From contig CAMOGQ010000005.1 of NCBI GenBank assembly GCA_946614165.1, forward strand, positions 1-50,033: DNA of 50,033 nucleotides. The letters are read 5' to 3'. This DNA is from an uncultured Lachnospiraceae bacterium. Lineage in GTDB: Bacteria > Bacillota > Clostridia > Lachnospirales > Lachnospiraceae. Below, piece by piece: positions 9,001 to 17,236 of this stretch; positions within the stretch are counted from its first letter, which is position 1; the number at the start of each line of letters is the position of its first letter. Position numbers and translations under genes: made by a program. A model generated the notes under the pieces. That model ran no database searches and had not been told where the DNA came from. It saw nothing but the letters and a program-made list of their open reading frames with translations.

Positions 9001-12000
9001 CGGCATTCCAAAGAGTTCCTTCAGCATGGATACGAGGCCTACATGGTCTTTGGTATGGACATCGGAAGCGCTGGTATGGATGCCGGGATAAGTGATGCTC
9101 TGGTCCTTATCCTCGATATCGGCATGGGCTGCCACTTCGATCCCCTTATGTTCAAGGGACTCGAATACGACTGCTGTCTCGCCTTTCAGTGCGGCAGCAT
9201 TAAAAGTAAATGTCATGGCCACAGTGCCGTCTGCCTTTTCAGGCGTGAAGGTCTTTTCAGCTCTCACTTCAGACCCGTCCGCCACAAGGGCTTCTCCGGT
9301 GCTCTTTACCATGAGCTTTCCTTTTACTGTATAGGTCTCGCCGGGGATCAGATCCTTATAGGAAACGATATCCGTGATGGTCGCTGTCTCCCTGTCAGAT
9401 GCGCCGACGCTGTCTCCAGTCATGATGTCAGATGCCTTAGTGCCTATCTCGGGGTAATGCACCGTCTGGCCTTTATCTTCCAAATCAGCATGAACTGCGA
9501 TCTCCCTGCCTTCATAACTGATCGTTTCAAAAGCAACGACGCTCTTTCCGCCAAGTAGCCTTCCATCCACCTGGAAGGTGATGAGGACGCTGCCATCCGC
9601 TTTATCAGGTGTGAACTTCTTAGTGGCAGTAATGACGTTTCCATCCCCGCCCTTAAGTGCCTTTCCTGTCGCCTTGTCATACAGGGTACCTGTGAGGACA
9701 TATTCTTTGCCGGGCTCAAGACCTGTATACTCGACAAGGTCCTGTACCACTGCGTCTTCTGCGGCCCTTCCCACATGGTCCTTTGTGGACGCATCCACAG
9801 CTGTTGTTTTAACAGAAGGATATGTGACGGTCTGCTCTTCATCGCCCAAATCGGTATGAGCGCAGACGTCGATGCCCTTATGATAAAGAGTCTCGAATGC
9901 GACGACCGCTTTGCCAGCGATATCTCCCGTCCTTACTTCGAATTCGACGTTCAGGGTCATGCTCTCCGCATCTGCCTTGAAAGCAAGCTCTTTCGTATAG
10001 ACGCCGCCTGCCAGGGGAGCGCCTGTGCCCCTGTCCATAAGGACAGCTTTTAAGCTGTACTCCTGGTCCGGCACAAGGCCTTCCATCCTGACGGCATCTG
10101 TGATGACTGTCTTTTCATCCAGGAGCGACCCGTAGTGGGAACCAGTCCCTTTGTCAAGTGCTGTGGTCCTGACTTCCGGGAAGGAAACGGTCTGATCCTT
10201 ATCATTGATGTCTGCATGGGCAGCAACTTCGATGCCCTTATGCTCCAGGGTCTCGAATGCCACTACAGACTGACCTGCAAGGATGGATGAATCGAAGGTG
10301 AATTCCAGATCGACGGTCCCGTTTTTTGCCTTTGCTTTAAAAGTCTTTTCCGCAGTGATCTTCTTTCCGCCTGCAAGGACTGCCTCTCCGGTAGCCTTGT
10401 TATAAAGCGTTCCTGTGACGGTATATTCCCTGCCGGCCACGAGATTTGTGTAGGTGACCCTGTCTGTCAGTGTCGTGGTCTCTGCAGTCCTTCCGATATG
10501 GTCTTTGGTCTGGGGATCCGTCGCATTGGTCCGTACTTTGGGCGCATATACGGTCTGGTCCTTGTCGCTGATGTTTTTGTGTTCAGCTACCAGTTCTCCT
10601 GCAGCATCGTAAAGGGACTCAAAGACGACCAGGGTCGTTCCTTCAAAGCCTTCTGGAGCCTCGAAGGTAAACCTGACTGTCACTGTCCCGTCTCCGCCTT
10701 CTCCTGCGGTGAAGGATGCAGAGGAAGTGACTTCTTTCCCGCCCACTGTGAAGGGCGCTTTTTTTGCCGCGTCATAAAGGATGCCCTTTACCGTATAGGA
10801 TCCGCCTTCTGTGAGGGCATGGAATTCCACCTCGTCATCAATGGTGATGGTACCTTCAGAGGGCATCACGTTATCTCCTGTCGCAGCAGCTTTCGCCCTG
10901 GTACCGAAGGAAGGGAACCATACGGTCTGGTCTTCATCCTCCAGGTCCTCGTGCTTTGCGATCTCCTCTCCCTTCTCATCAAGGACATATTCAAAGGCAA
11001 CGACAGCGCGTCCGCCAAGACCTGTACCATCCAGGGTAAATGTCATCTCGATATCGCCGCTGGGGGCAGCAAGAGTGACGGCGGTCTCCGCTTCCGCATA
11101 CTGCTCCTTAGTTTCCTTATCTACAAGGATGCCCTTTACTGTGATCTTCTTTCCTACATAGTCATAAAAATCACTGATCGATACGGTATCCGTAAGCTCC
11201 AGGTCCTTCCTGGGCCTTGCGTTATGGGAACCGTCAGAAGCTGTGAGCTCTGTTTCTGCAGAAGGAGCCTTATAGTTGACGAATGATCCAATGTCTATCA
11301 CGGTTTCTCCGCTGACAGTAAACGTAACGGGAGAAGAAAGCGCATATCCCTTATTGGCATCGCATTCCAGCTCCGTAAGGGTATAGGTCCCATAAGGGAG
11401 CATGCGGCGGGTCTTATCCGCATCGCGGGAAGAATCATACGTCCCGTCTTTTCCTGTCCTGACTGTCCAAGTCTTTCCGCTCTCTTTGCATGTGACTTCA
11501 AAAAGGACATCTGCCATGTTTTCCGCATTGGAATTCAGCTTTTTGAATCTGAAGGGGGCTTTAATCACTTCTTCCTTAAGAGCGCTGCCCTCTGTCAGAT
11601 ATGTGGTCTGGTTATCCTCTATGGTAAAGGCCACGTTCTCACCGGAGAGCTTATAGCCTTTAGAAGGCTTCTTTTCCCGGATAATATATTCGCCTGCAGG
11701 GATCACAGCAAGTTCTGCGCTGCCTTCTGCATCCGTCGTAAGTTCTGCATATACGTCGCCTTTGCTGTAGTAGGTCTCGGCATCCTCTACTCCGTCTTCG
11801 CTGTTTACGATGATCTCATATACAGCGCCTTCAAGGCTTGCGCCTCCCTGTGCGGATACGGTCTCGGAGTCCACCTTCCGGATCACCAGTGCGCCCATCC
11901 TGGAACTGTCCGGATGATCGACCACCTTTTTTGTCAGGTGGTTCAGTCCGTTTCCAAAGCTGGTATCTCTTTTAAGAACGCACTCGTATACGTCCTCATC

Positions 12001-13623
12001 AAGAGCAAGGCCTTTGGCCGCAGCTGTCTCCTTCAGATAGTAGGTTCCGAAATCAATGATCACCTTATTAGCTGTGCCATCAGCATTGCAGGTAAAGACA
12101 GCTTCATTGCCGTAGGAATCTACAGCAGGCTGCGTGCAGGCTTCATCCTTATAGAGCCTGTACACAGTGCCCGTGAGGTCGACATCTGTGATCTCATTTT
12201 CTTCATCATCTACTGCGCGCTTTCTGATCTCTATGACGCCAGGGGTCTCGACCCACATAAGGGGCTGGCGGTTCCCGCCGGAGCCTCCGTTCCAGAGATA
12301 GCCGATATAGGCAGGACTGGCATCCAGTAGCGCCTTGTTCTCGGGCTGCGCTGCCCATTCCTGTACCTTTGTCTTCATCTGTCTGAAGACGACGTCATAC
12401 ATGGGATCCTTCTTGCTGCATCCGTCATCATCTCCAAAGAGCAGGTCGGAAGCCAGCAGATGGGCTGCCGCATAGGAAAGGACGAAAGTATCAAATGTCT
12501 CTTCCCAGAAATCTGCTCTTACGAACATGGATACCATGACAGCTTTGGCAAGCTCTGCATTGCTGCCCAGACCTTTCGTGATCGGGATCGTGTCACCTGT
12601 CTCTGTCTTCTTCATCCAGGCCGCGAGGCCGTCGATCACCTCCGGAGTCAGACGGTTATAACGGATCGATGCCGTGGAGCTGGTTGGGTTGCTGGGATTG
12701 ACAGGGCCAGTCGCAGATGCCCTGGCACAGACTGCGTAGTACTTGACGCCCTTGTGGGTGACCCACCAGGTACGGGTGTGGTTTACATACTTGCTGGGAA
12801 GAGGAAGGGGCGTGATGCCGTCACGTCCGCAGGTAACGTTTCCCAGCTGCTGAGGGATCGCGTTCAGGAGCGCGAGCTCCTCGGCATATTCTTCCGCCTC
12901 TTCGGAGATCTCCTCTGTCTCTTCGCCGGTTTCAACTTCTTCTTCCTCTTTAGAAGCTTCAGGAGCCTCTTCTGTGTTTTCTTCTGTAGTCTTCTCTTCC
13001 TCCTTCTCCTCTTCTCTTCCTTCTTCAGGTGCGTTTCCTTTTTCATCTTCGGCCGCAGGGATCACAGTCTCCTCACTGCTTCCTCCCTGTGGTGATCTGT
13101 CTTCATCTGCTTCCTGTGAGGCTTTATCCTCCGGGTCTGCTTCATCATCCTCCTGTGAGGTTTCCTCATTTGAAGCTTCATCCTGTGAAGGCGCTTCTCC
13201 TCTTTCAGCCTGGGAAGTCAGGGATGTGGTCCTTACTTCCCGCACCGTGATCTTCCTTCTTACGCTGTATGAAGGGCTGCCGCTTTTTGGCGTGCAGTTA
13301 TACACTGCAGTATACGTACCGGGCCGGTCATTCCGATACGATGCGCCGGAAGAGTCCTGTGCGCCTTTCATCTTCACTGTGACTTTGCCCGCATCATAGG
13401 AGATGCCCTCCTTTTCGATGTCCACATCGTCACCGGCATCGAATTCGATGTCCTTTGCTTCCACGGTCTCTCCGTCTTCCAGTCTGCTTACAACGGCAGA
13501 AATGTCCGGAAAGCTCTCTTCTGCCTGCGCTCCAATGGACGGGGCGGCCGAGCTGATGACCATGGCCGACGCCAGGACTGCAGACAGGATCTTTTTCAGT
13601 GCTTTTTTTACTCCTGTTTTCAT
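6016..13623 (-). CDS. Giant sortase-anchored adhesin: thioester domain, SpaA-like domains, 14 VaFE repeats
   Basis: 2535 residues from the ATG at 13623 (AGGAG 6 nt upstream; signal peptide ends near SIGAQA). In order: an Ig-like segment (~40-125), a Glu/Ser-rich acidic linker (~130-255), and a putative thioester domain with Cys299 (YYAVCAR) and Gln453 (NRQPLMW). That 154-residue spacing fits the Cys-Gln thioester of Gram-positive TED adhesins. Two to three SpaA/prealbumin-like domains follow (~461-788). Then come 14 repeats of ~120 residues (VVAFE...HADLEDKDQTVHYP...), matching VaFE domains that are known to carry Thr-Gln ester crosslinks. The end is PPKTGDES, a hydrophobic helix and KKKRTR, a variant sortase signal. 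It is likely a long fibre that covalently captures a host or bacterial surface amine. No sortase gene is visible in the window. Confidence 0.9.
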   Translation of the reverse strand: MKTGVKKALKKILSAVLASAMVISSAAPSIGAQAEESFPDISAVVSRLEDGETVEAKDIEFDAGDDVDIEKEGISYDAGKVTVKMKGAQDSSGASYRNDRPGTYTAVYNCTPKSGSPSYSVRRKITVREVRTTSLTSQAERGEAPSQDEASNEETSQEDDEADPEDKASQEADEDRSPQGGSSEETVIPAAEDEKGNAPEEGREEEKEEEKTTEENTEEAPEASKEEEEVETGEETEEISEEAEEYAEELALLNAIPQQLGNVTCGRDGITPLPLPSKYVNHTRTWWVTHKGVKYYAVCARASATGPVNPSNPTSSTASIRYNRLTPEVIDGLAAWMKKTETGDTIPITKGLGSNAELAKAVMVSMFVRADFWEETFDTFVLSYAAAHLLASDLLFGDDDGCSKKDPMYDVVFRQMKTKVQEWAAQPENKALLDASPAYIGYLWNGGSGGNRQPLMWVETPGVIEIRKRAVDDEENEITDVDLTGTVYRLYKDEACTQPAVDSYGNEAVFTCNADGTANKVIIDFGTYYLKETAAAKGLALDEDVYECVLKRDTSFGNGLNHLTKKVVDHPDSSRMGALVIRKVDSETVSAQGGASLEGAVYEIIVNSEDGVEDAETYYSKGDVYAELTTDAEGSAELAVIPAGEYIIREKKPSKGYKLSGENVAFTIEDNQTTYLTEGSALKEEVIKAPFRFKKLNSNAENMADVLFEVTCKESGKTWTVRTGKDGTYDSSRDADKTRRMLPYGTYTLTELECDANKGYALSSPVTFTVSGETVIDIGSFVNYKAPSAETELTASDGSHNARPRKDLELTDTVSISDFYDYVGKKITVKGILVDKETKEQYAEAETAVTLAAPSGDIEMTFTLDGTGLGGRAVVAFEYVLDEKGEEIAKHEDLEDEDQTVWFPSFGTRAKAAATGDNVMPSEGTITIDDEVEFHALTEGGSYTVKGILYDAAKKAPFTVGGKEVTSSASFTAGEGGDGTVTVRFTFEAPEGFEGTTLVVFESLYDAAGELVAEHKNISDKDQTVYAPKVRTNATDPQTKDHIGRTAETTTLTDRVTYTNLVAGREYTVTGTLYNKATGEAVLAGGKKITAEKTFKAKAKNGTVDLEFTFDSSILAGQSVVAFETLEHKGIEVAAHADINDKDQTVSFPEVRTTALDKGTGSHYGSLLDEKTVITDAVRMEGLVPDQEYSLKAVLMDRGTGAPLAGGVYTKELAFKADAESMTLNVEFEVRTGDIAGKAVVAFETLYHKGIDVCAHTDLGDEEQTVTYPSVKTTAVDASTKDHVGRAAEDAVVQDLVEYTGLEPGKEYVLTGTLYDKATGKALKGGDGNVITATKKFTPDKADGSVLITFQVDGRLLGGKSVVAFETISYEGREIAVHADLEDKGQTVHYPEIGTKASDIMTGDSVGASDRETATITDIVSYKDLIPGETYTVKGKLMVKSTGEALVADGSEVRAEKTFTPEKADGTVAMTFTFNAAALKGETAVVFESLEHKGIEVAAHADIEDKDQSITYPGIHTSASDVHTKDHVGLVSMLKELFGMPKTTDVVDTVTYEGLIAGKVYTISGTLMEKESGEPVLDSRGEEITASKTFTANASKGTIDLVFTVESELLAGKTAVVYEYLIYGDVVVALHADIEDRDQSVSYPDIATSAKDGQTEDHVGTCSEEAVIIDTIKMTGLVSGEEYTVKGSLHDKESGDVITLKDGSTAVEMAFTAEGESGSVDMEFIIDSSILKGKAVVVFEDLYHKGVKIAVHADLESEDQTVHYPEIKTSASDEMTGDGVGRLGEEVTITDTVTYHDLIPGKEYTVSGQLMNKATGEPILDGSGNAVVSEETVFTAETADGSVDIAFTLDSSLLAGESAVAFEHLYYRGIEVAAHADLTDKDQTVDYPEIGTEAVDGRTGAHTGEVTGSAILEDTVYYRNLVPGKSYVVEGRLVLKSTGEETGAAASAAFVPDKAEGSVVLTFEFDSSAYAGDTVVAFETLLHNDVEIAVHADLGDEAQSVHYPDVTTDAKDGDTKKHVGALSETATVVDVVTYHNLIIGKEYTVSGVLMDQETGEPLPDENGNEITAETTFTAEKADGTAELIYTLDSTLLSGKTVVVFEDLYHEDVKVAFHADIEDEEQTVHYPAVRTMASDDQTGTQTGTADEEVSVTDMVWYENLVPGSYIAYGSVVSRETGEAAVDADGNEITAVVPFANTEMNGSVPVTFTFNATGFDASTVVVFQSIYAGTDDLDGKGVLVAEHKDMEDEAEMIFYPGVETEASDGLTKNHTGIVSEEATVVDVVTYHNLIPGKEYTVSGVLMNKDTGESVPDSEGNEITASSTFTAEEAEGTVELVYTLDSTLLSGKTVVVFEDLFHEGVRVAFHADIEDEDQSVHYPEIGTKASIDGGKSAQAGGTITLDDTVEYRNLVPGMEYTIIGVLMDRDAKNVLKVGGKDVTSKVTFTPESADGTVTVTFTFRASGLGGKTLVAFEYLYSNDELVTSHARLSDEAQTVKLTTPPSPPKTGDESNMILWGILAAAALAGGFAVILWKKKRTR

Positions 13624-13767
13624 ATGTCTCCTATTTAATTTGTGTCCCCTCTTTTTAGGGGAATCCATCAGGTTCCTTGGGCTTTCAGATGCAGGGCATC
13701 CTTGCCAGTCTTCTTCTTTTCATTCCTTTTCCTTTCCGCATGCCTTCCGGCTGCTTTTTCTCATCTC

Positions 13768-14589
13768 CTATATGTCAGAGCGGATCTGTTCCTGTGCGGG
13801 CCCTTCCTCACTCCCGGGGACCGGGTCTTCATGGAACTGCATCTCTTCCGTTCCGGCATCTGCAGGTGCTTCCCCGGCACCAGCATCCTCTTCTTTTTCA
13901 GGGCCCTCTTCTTTTTCGCTCCCCGGAACAATGGCGATGTCCTCCACATAGAAATCCAGGTACTTCCGTTTTCCGCTCTCCGTATCCTTTACCGGGGTCT
14001 GCAGGGAGAGCTGGACGATGATATTAGATCCCACAGGAAATTTAGAGATCCGGGGCCTGTAAGGAGCATTGTCGTAATAGGTACACCGGATGACATTCCT
14101 CTGCATGACCTTCTTCTCCCCTTCCTGTGAGATATCCGTCTCCGTCCTGATCAGCAGGGTCTTCCAGGGGTTCTCCGGTGACCTTGCTGAGACCCCTATG
14201 AGCTCTCCCGCCACTACTGCATATGCGGAAGCGTCATCATAGCTTCGGCCGATCCCCTCGATCCCCGATACCCGGGATATCACCGGCGTATCAAAGGTAT
14301 ATTTCTGGCCGATCAACACCTGTGAGACCAGGTACCTGTCCGAGAGATAGTCCCTCTGCCCAAAGGCACGGATAAAGCCTTCCGCTATGATGTGGTCCCG
14401 CCTCCTGATCCCGGCGGGAAGCCCCGCCTGGGGCAGGATCTCAGGGAGCGTGATATTCTCTTCCACTCTCCCTGCCTTCTTGTAATAGCGGACGTCCTTC
14501 TTGTACATCTGCAGCATCCGCTCGCCCTTCTGGTCCAGAAGGACCCTGTCCACACTTCCCTGCACTACGAAATGGTTGATATAAAGCAT
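13768..14589 (-). CDS. Unknown protein, possibly OB-fold, with acidic tail
   Basis: 273 residues, with a clear site (GGAGG, 6 nt before ATG). No signal peptide or membrane segment is seen, so it is probably cytosolic. Residues ~120-225 alternate hydrophobic strands (VVAGELIGV, TLLIRTETDI, NVIRCTYYD, GSNIIVQLSLQTP, YLDFYVEDIAIVPG) in an order that resembles OB-fold single-strand-binding proteins. The last ~45 residues are Glu/Pro-rich, as in SSB tails. That likeness is by eye only. It lies 144 bp upstream of the adhesin gene in the same direction, and its stop codon falls inside box B, so the two may be co-transcribed or separately initiated. Confidence 0.55.
   Translation of the reverse strand: MLYINHFVVQGSVDRVLLDQKGERMLQMYKKDVRYYKKAGRVEENITLPEILPQAGLPAGIRRRDHIIAEGFIRAFGQRDYLSDRYLVSQVLIGQKYTFDTPVISRVSGIEGIGRSYDDASAYAVVAGELIGVSARSPENPWKTLLIRTETDISQEGEKKVMQRNVIRCTYYDNAPYRPRISKFPVGSNIIVQLSLQTPVKDTESGKRKYLDFYVEDIAIVPGSEKEEGPEKEEDAGAGEAPADAGTEEMQFHEDPVPGSEEGPAQEQIRSDI
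13769..13779 (-). promoter_or_regulatory. Shared upstream box (copy B)
   Basis: TATATGTCAGA on the + strand, 145 bp before the adhesin start and overlapping the last codons and stop of the 13768-14589 gene. Confidence 0.45.
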
Positions 14590-14622
14590 CTTTGACCTCC
14601 GATCTTTTTTTCTGATGTCTTA

Positions 14623-14633
14623 TATATGTCAGA
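14623..14633 (-). promoter_or_regulatory. Shared upstream box (copy C)
   Basis: TATATGTCAGA on the + strand, 33 bp before the 14589 start. Directly beside it (14634-14650) is a perfect inverted repeat, GCGGTCC-CGC-GGACCGC. Confidence 0.5.
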
Positions 14634-14650
14634 GCGGTCCCGCGGACCGC
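14634..14650. promoter_or_regulatory. GC-rich inverted repeat next to box C, possible operator
   Basis: GCGGTCC CGC GGACCGC: 7-bp perfect arms with a 3-base centre, abutting the upstream side of box C. The position suits a regulator site for the 14589 promoter. Confidence 0.4.
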
Positions 14651-14696
14651 GTATTCCCTCATCTCCGGCTTTTATGTATCTGTCAGCCTGGTCCGC

Positions 14697-14748
14697 AAAT
14701 AAAAAAAGCCCTGCGAGGGGCCATCAGGAACAAATGGACCCTCACAGG
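14697..14748 (-). terminator. Hairpin with minus-strand T-run and no obvious gene to end
   Basis: Arms 14710-14724 and 14734-14748 pair over 15 positions with a few mismatches. On the minus strand they are followed by TTTTTTTATTT. No minus-strand gene lies upstream (the next gene right is on + at 14911). It may therefore end an antisense or small RNA, or protect the 14589 gene from readthrough. Confidence 0.5.
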
Positions 14749-14784
14749 AGCGAAAAAAAATGTCTTCTTCTGACAGATATTCGG

Positions 14785-14803
14785 TGATCAGGACTTCTGA
14801 TCA
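14785..14803. promoter_or_regulatory. Palindrome TGATCAG-N5-CTGATCA, possible operator
   Basis: TGATCAGGACTTCTGATCA has perfect 7-bp arms around a 5-base centre. It sits in the divergent region between the 14589 (-) and 14911 (+) genes, ~110 bp before the + start, a good place for a dimeric repressor. The rest of 14590-14910 holds box C, the hairpin above and AT-rich DNA. Confidence 0.4.
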
Positions 14804-14910
14804 GCAGAAAAGAGCGCTTTTATATATTTTAGTTATTTTATATATAATATTTTTCTGCATTCCAGACAGGCATATATATGATAGAAACACATTTTTGAAA
14901 GGAGAAACCT

Positions 14911-15315
14911 ATGAAAGACATGGCATCCATCACAAAGATCTGCTGTGACTGCGGTCATGATGTCCGACCCATGATCACTGGCGCCGGGAGGCACTATGAT
15001 CCGCTGTCCAGGAAAACAGTGAACCTCGGCACGATGTGGATATGTCCCAACCGCTTCATGAAAAGCGAGGAGCACCCGGAGGGACGTGAAGGCGGGCCTG
15101 CATGCCGCAACAGCATCTCAATAAGCGACTATGAAAAGATCCTCCTGTGCATCTCGGATAAATGCAGCCGGGCCCTTCTTCGTTTTGAGGAGCCTGACCT
15201 TACCACGGAGGGGGAATTTACTCCTCCCAGAGGGAGCTACCTCCACTGCAGAGTCATAAAGCACGACGAGGATGAGATCCTGGTCTGTGTCAGGAACGGC
15301 AGGCAGACCAGATGA
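14911..15315 (+). CDS. Small Cys-rich, probably zinc-binding protein
   Basis: 134 residues with a good AAGGAG site. The N-terminus has CCDCGHD (~11-17), then a WICPNRF segment and CRNSISISDYEK, suggesting a four-Cys zinc site. No membrane segment. The family was not recognised. Its TGA stop overlaps the ATG of the signal peptidase gene (ATGA), so the two are translationally coupled. This points to a role in the same surface-protein export pathway, but nothing in the sequence proves it. Confidence 0.65.
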   Translation: MKDMASITKICCDCGHDVRPMITGAGRHYDPLSRKTVNLGTMWICPNRFMKSEEHPEGREGGPACRNSISISDYEKILLCISDKCSRALLRFEEPDLTTEGEFTPPRGSYLHCRVIKHDEDEILVCVRNGRQTR

Positions 15316-15845
15316 GCTGGAAGAAGCTCCTTACAGCATACATGGGATCCCTCTTCATCCTTGGCTTAGTCATGGCCGTGCTTAGGAAGAGGGCGGCTGC
15401 CTGCACTCTCCTGATGATCACAGCCATTCTTGCCGGGTTCCTCGTTTTTATCTTCCTCTTCTCTCCCTATAGAGTGAGCGGTCTTTCCATGTATCCCGCA
15501 TATCGTCCCGGGCAGATCGTCTTTACAGCGCCTTACCCGGATGCAGGATCAGCAGAGCGGGGAGACGTGATCGTCTTCCACTCCAATGACCTTTCCGCCG
15601 ATCTGATAAAGCGGATAGAGGGGCTCCCCGGGGATAAGGTGCAGATAACAGAAGGAAAGCTCTTTATAAACGGCGAAGTTGTCGAGGAAGGATTTGAGCC
15701 CATGGAGCAGGCAGGTATCGCAGCTTTTCCTGTGACGCTTAAAGAAGGCGAGTTCTTCGTCCTTGGAGACAACCGAAATGAGTCCCTGGATTCCAGGGAA
15801 CTGGGCCCGGTACTTTTTTCGCAGATAAAAGGAAAAGTCAGATGA
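15312..15845 (+). CDS. lepB: Type I signal peptidase (S26 family)
   Basis: 177 residues. Two N-terminal hydrophobic segments (~8-25 and ~30-50) are followed by the S26 boxes: SGLSMYPAY with the catalytic Ser, VIKRI-type box with Lys in LIKRIEGLPGD, and GDNRNESLDSRELGPV. It cleaves signal peptides on the outer face of the membrane. The gene starts inside the stop of the zinc-protein gene. Lying beside the surface-protein genes, it may process their precursors, including the very long adhesin, but that link is inference. Length and motifs are complete for a Gram-positive signal peptidase. Confidence 0.9.
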   Translation: MSWKKLLTAYMGSLFILGLVMAVLRKRAAACTLLMITAILAGFLVFIFLFSPYRVSGLSMYPAYRPGQIVFTAPYPDAGSAERGDVIVFHSNDLSADLIKRIEGLPGDKVQITEGKLFINGEVVEEGFEPMEQAGIAAFPVTLKEGEFFVLGDNRNESLDSRELGPVLFSQIKGKVR

Positions 15846-15988
15846 GGCAGGGACAAAACACAGAATAAAAATCTCCCGGTCCATAAATCCCATGATCAGG
15901 GGCCAGGAGTCCCGGATGGCATCCGACAGATGTCCTGTCCTTTCGGGTCTCAAAGAAGAAATAGAAAAAAGAAAGGAGACACAAATAA

Positions 15989-16342
15989 ATGGCGAAAGCA
16001 AGAAATTCAACACCCTATGACGAATCAGAATTCTGGAAGGAGAACTGCCTTCCCCTGGTCAATAAGCTTTTGATGCACTGCCAGTGCCAGGAGATCCCGT
16101 TCTTTCTCTGCGCCGGCGTAAAAGAAAGCGGCACGGCAACGACCTATGAGACGGTCTGCAGTGGGAGCCGGGACAGCACCTATGTCCAGAAGGCCGTCAT
16201 GCCTATCGAAGTCGGAAGGATCCTCTCACAGGACAGGATCGCAAGACATCTTCTTGTGGAGAGGGGCTATGTCCCCGTCCCGCCTGCAGCCAGTGTTGAT
16301 TATGAAGACTTTGATGATGAGATCTTTGGGGATCTGGAATGA
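15989..16342 (+). CDS. Small protein of unknown function with acidic C-terminus
   Basis: 117 residues with a clear AAGGAG site upstream. Features are HCQCQEIPFFLCAGVKES (~31-48), VQKAVMPIEVGRILSQDRI and an acidic end (DYEDFDDEIFGDLE). No signal peptide, membrane segment or known domain was recognised. It lies 45 bp before the first XRE regulator on the same strand, so the two probably form one unit. The CQC and the single later Cys are too few to argue for a metal site. Confidence 0.6.
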   Translation: MAKARNSTPYDESEFWKENCLPLVNKLLMHCQCQEIPFFLCAGVKESGTATTYETVCSGSRDSTYVQKAVMPIEVGRILSQDRIARHLLVERGYVPVPPAASVDYEDFDDEIFGDLE

Positions 16343-16387
16343 TCCCTTCCGGATCAGGGAAATTGTGTTTCGAAAGGAAGCTAAGAC

Positions 16388-16996
16388 ATGTTTGAGAAGA
16401 AAATGCAGCCGGATCCCGATCCTTTGGATCAATATAACGAAACAGCAGCCGCACGCGTCGGCCACAGGATAAGAAAGATCAGAATCGCAAGGGGAATGAG
16501 GCAGGCCGCACTTGGAGCTGCTGTAGGTCTTAGTGCTGACAGGATCCAGCAATACGAGAACGGCTTTCGAAGGCCCAGGGCAGAACTGCTGAAAAAAATA
16601 GCCGGAGCACTCGGAGTGAGTACGCTTTCCCTGGTCGATCCTGCTGTGACCGATCCTGTCGGGGCTATGTATGCTTTTTTTGAACTGGAAGATCTGTTCA
16701 TTATGAGGATCGGGGAAGGCCCGGGTGACAGAGCACCTTCACTTTGCTTATCTGTCGATGACAGAAATAAACTGTATCCTTATCTGAAGGACTGGCTTGC
16801 TGTGAAAAGCCTTGTTTCCGCACAGCTTGAGGCGGCTTCCTCCGACCAGGAACAAGATAAGATCTGGCAGGCCTACCATGCCTGGAAATGGTCATATCCT
16901 AAGGTCTCCTTCTACCCGGAGGATGTCTCCCGGGCAAAAGAATATCTCCTGAAAAGGATACGGGCTCTGCAGGAGAAATATGACAGCTTGTTATGA
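16388..16996 (+). CDS. XRE-family helix-turn-helix regulator, copy 1
   Basis: 202 residues with an AAAGGAAG site. The N-terminal HTH (~20-80: RIRKIRIARGMRQAALGAAVGL...RIQQYENGFRRP) is a standard XRE/Cro-C1 fold, with the usual YENG turn. The C-terminal ~110 residues are unknown and shared with copy 2, so they probably sense or dimerise. It is a paralogue of the 17237-17848 gene, with about half of its residues identical by eye. Targets are unknown; the palindrome at 14785-14803 is one candidate. Confidence 0.85.
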   Translation: MFEKKMQPDPDPLDQYNETAAARVGHRIRKIRIARGMRQAALGAAVGLSADRIQQYENGFRRPRAELLKKIAGALGVSTLSLVDPAVTDPVGAMYAFFELEDLFIMRIGEGPGDRAPSLCLSVDDRNKLYPYLKDWLAVKSLVSAQLEAASSDQEQDKIWQAYHAWKWSYPKVSFYPEDVSRAKEYLLKRIRALQEKYDSLL

Positions 16997-17236
16997 GTTT
17001 CCACCCCAGCGCTTATCGCAAAGCCGCGGCCCGGTCTATCAGCAGGTGCAGTGCCCTCATCCCACTGTTTTCAGAAGCAGACAGAAAACTGTTCACGAAA
17101 CTGTCAAGTGGCCTTGTATACCGTTACGCATAGGCACTGGCACAGCCTAAAGGCCGTGATGCGGCGGGACTTGACCCTGGTCTGATCATACTGGCATATT
17201 TATTAACTTGCCCCATTTTGAAAGGAATGCTATCAG

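Noticed and set aside
6178-11656. Long open frames on the + strand opposite the adhesin gene
   Set aside because: They mirror the repetitive codons of the adhesin, lack ribosome binding sites and encode no recognisable domains.
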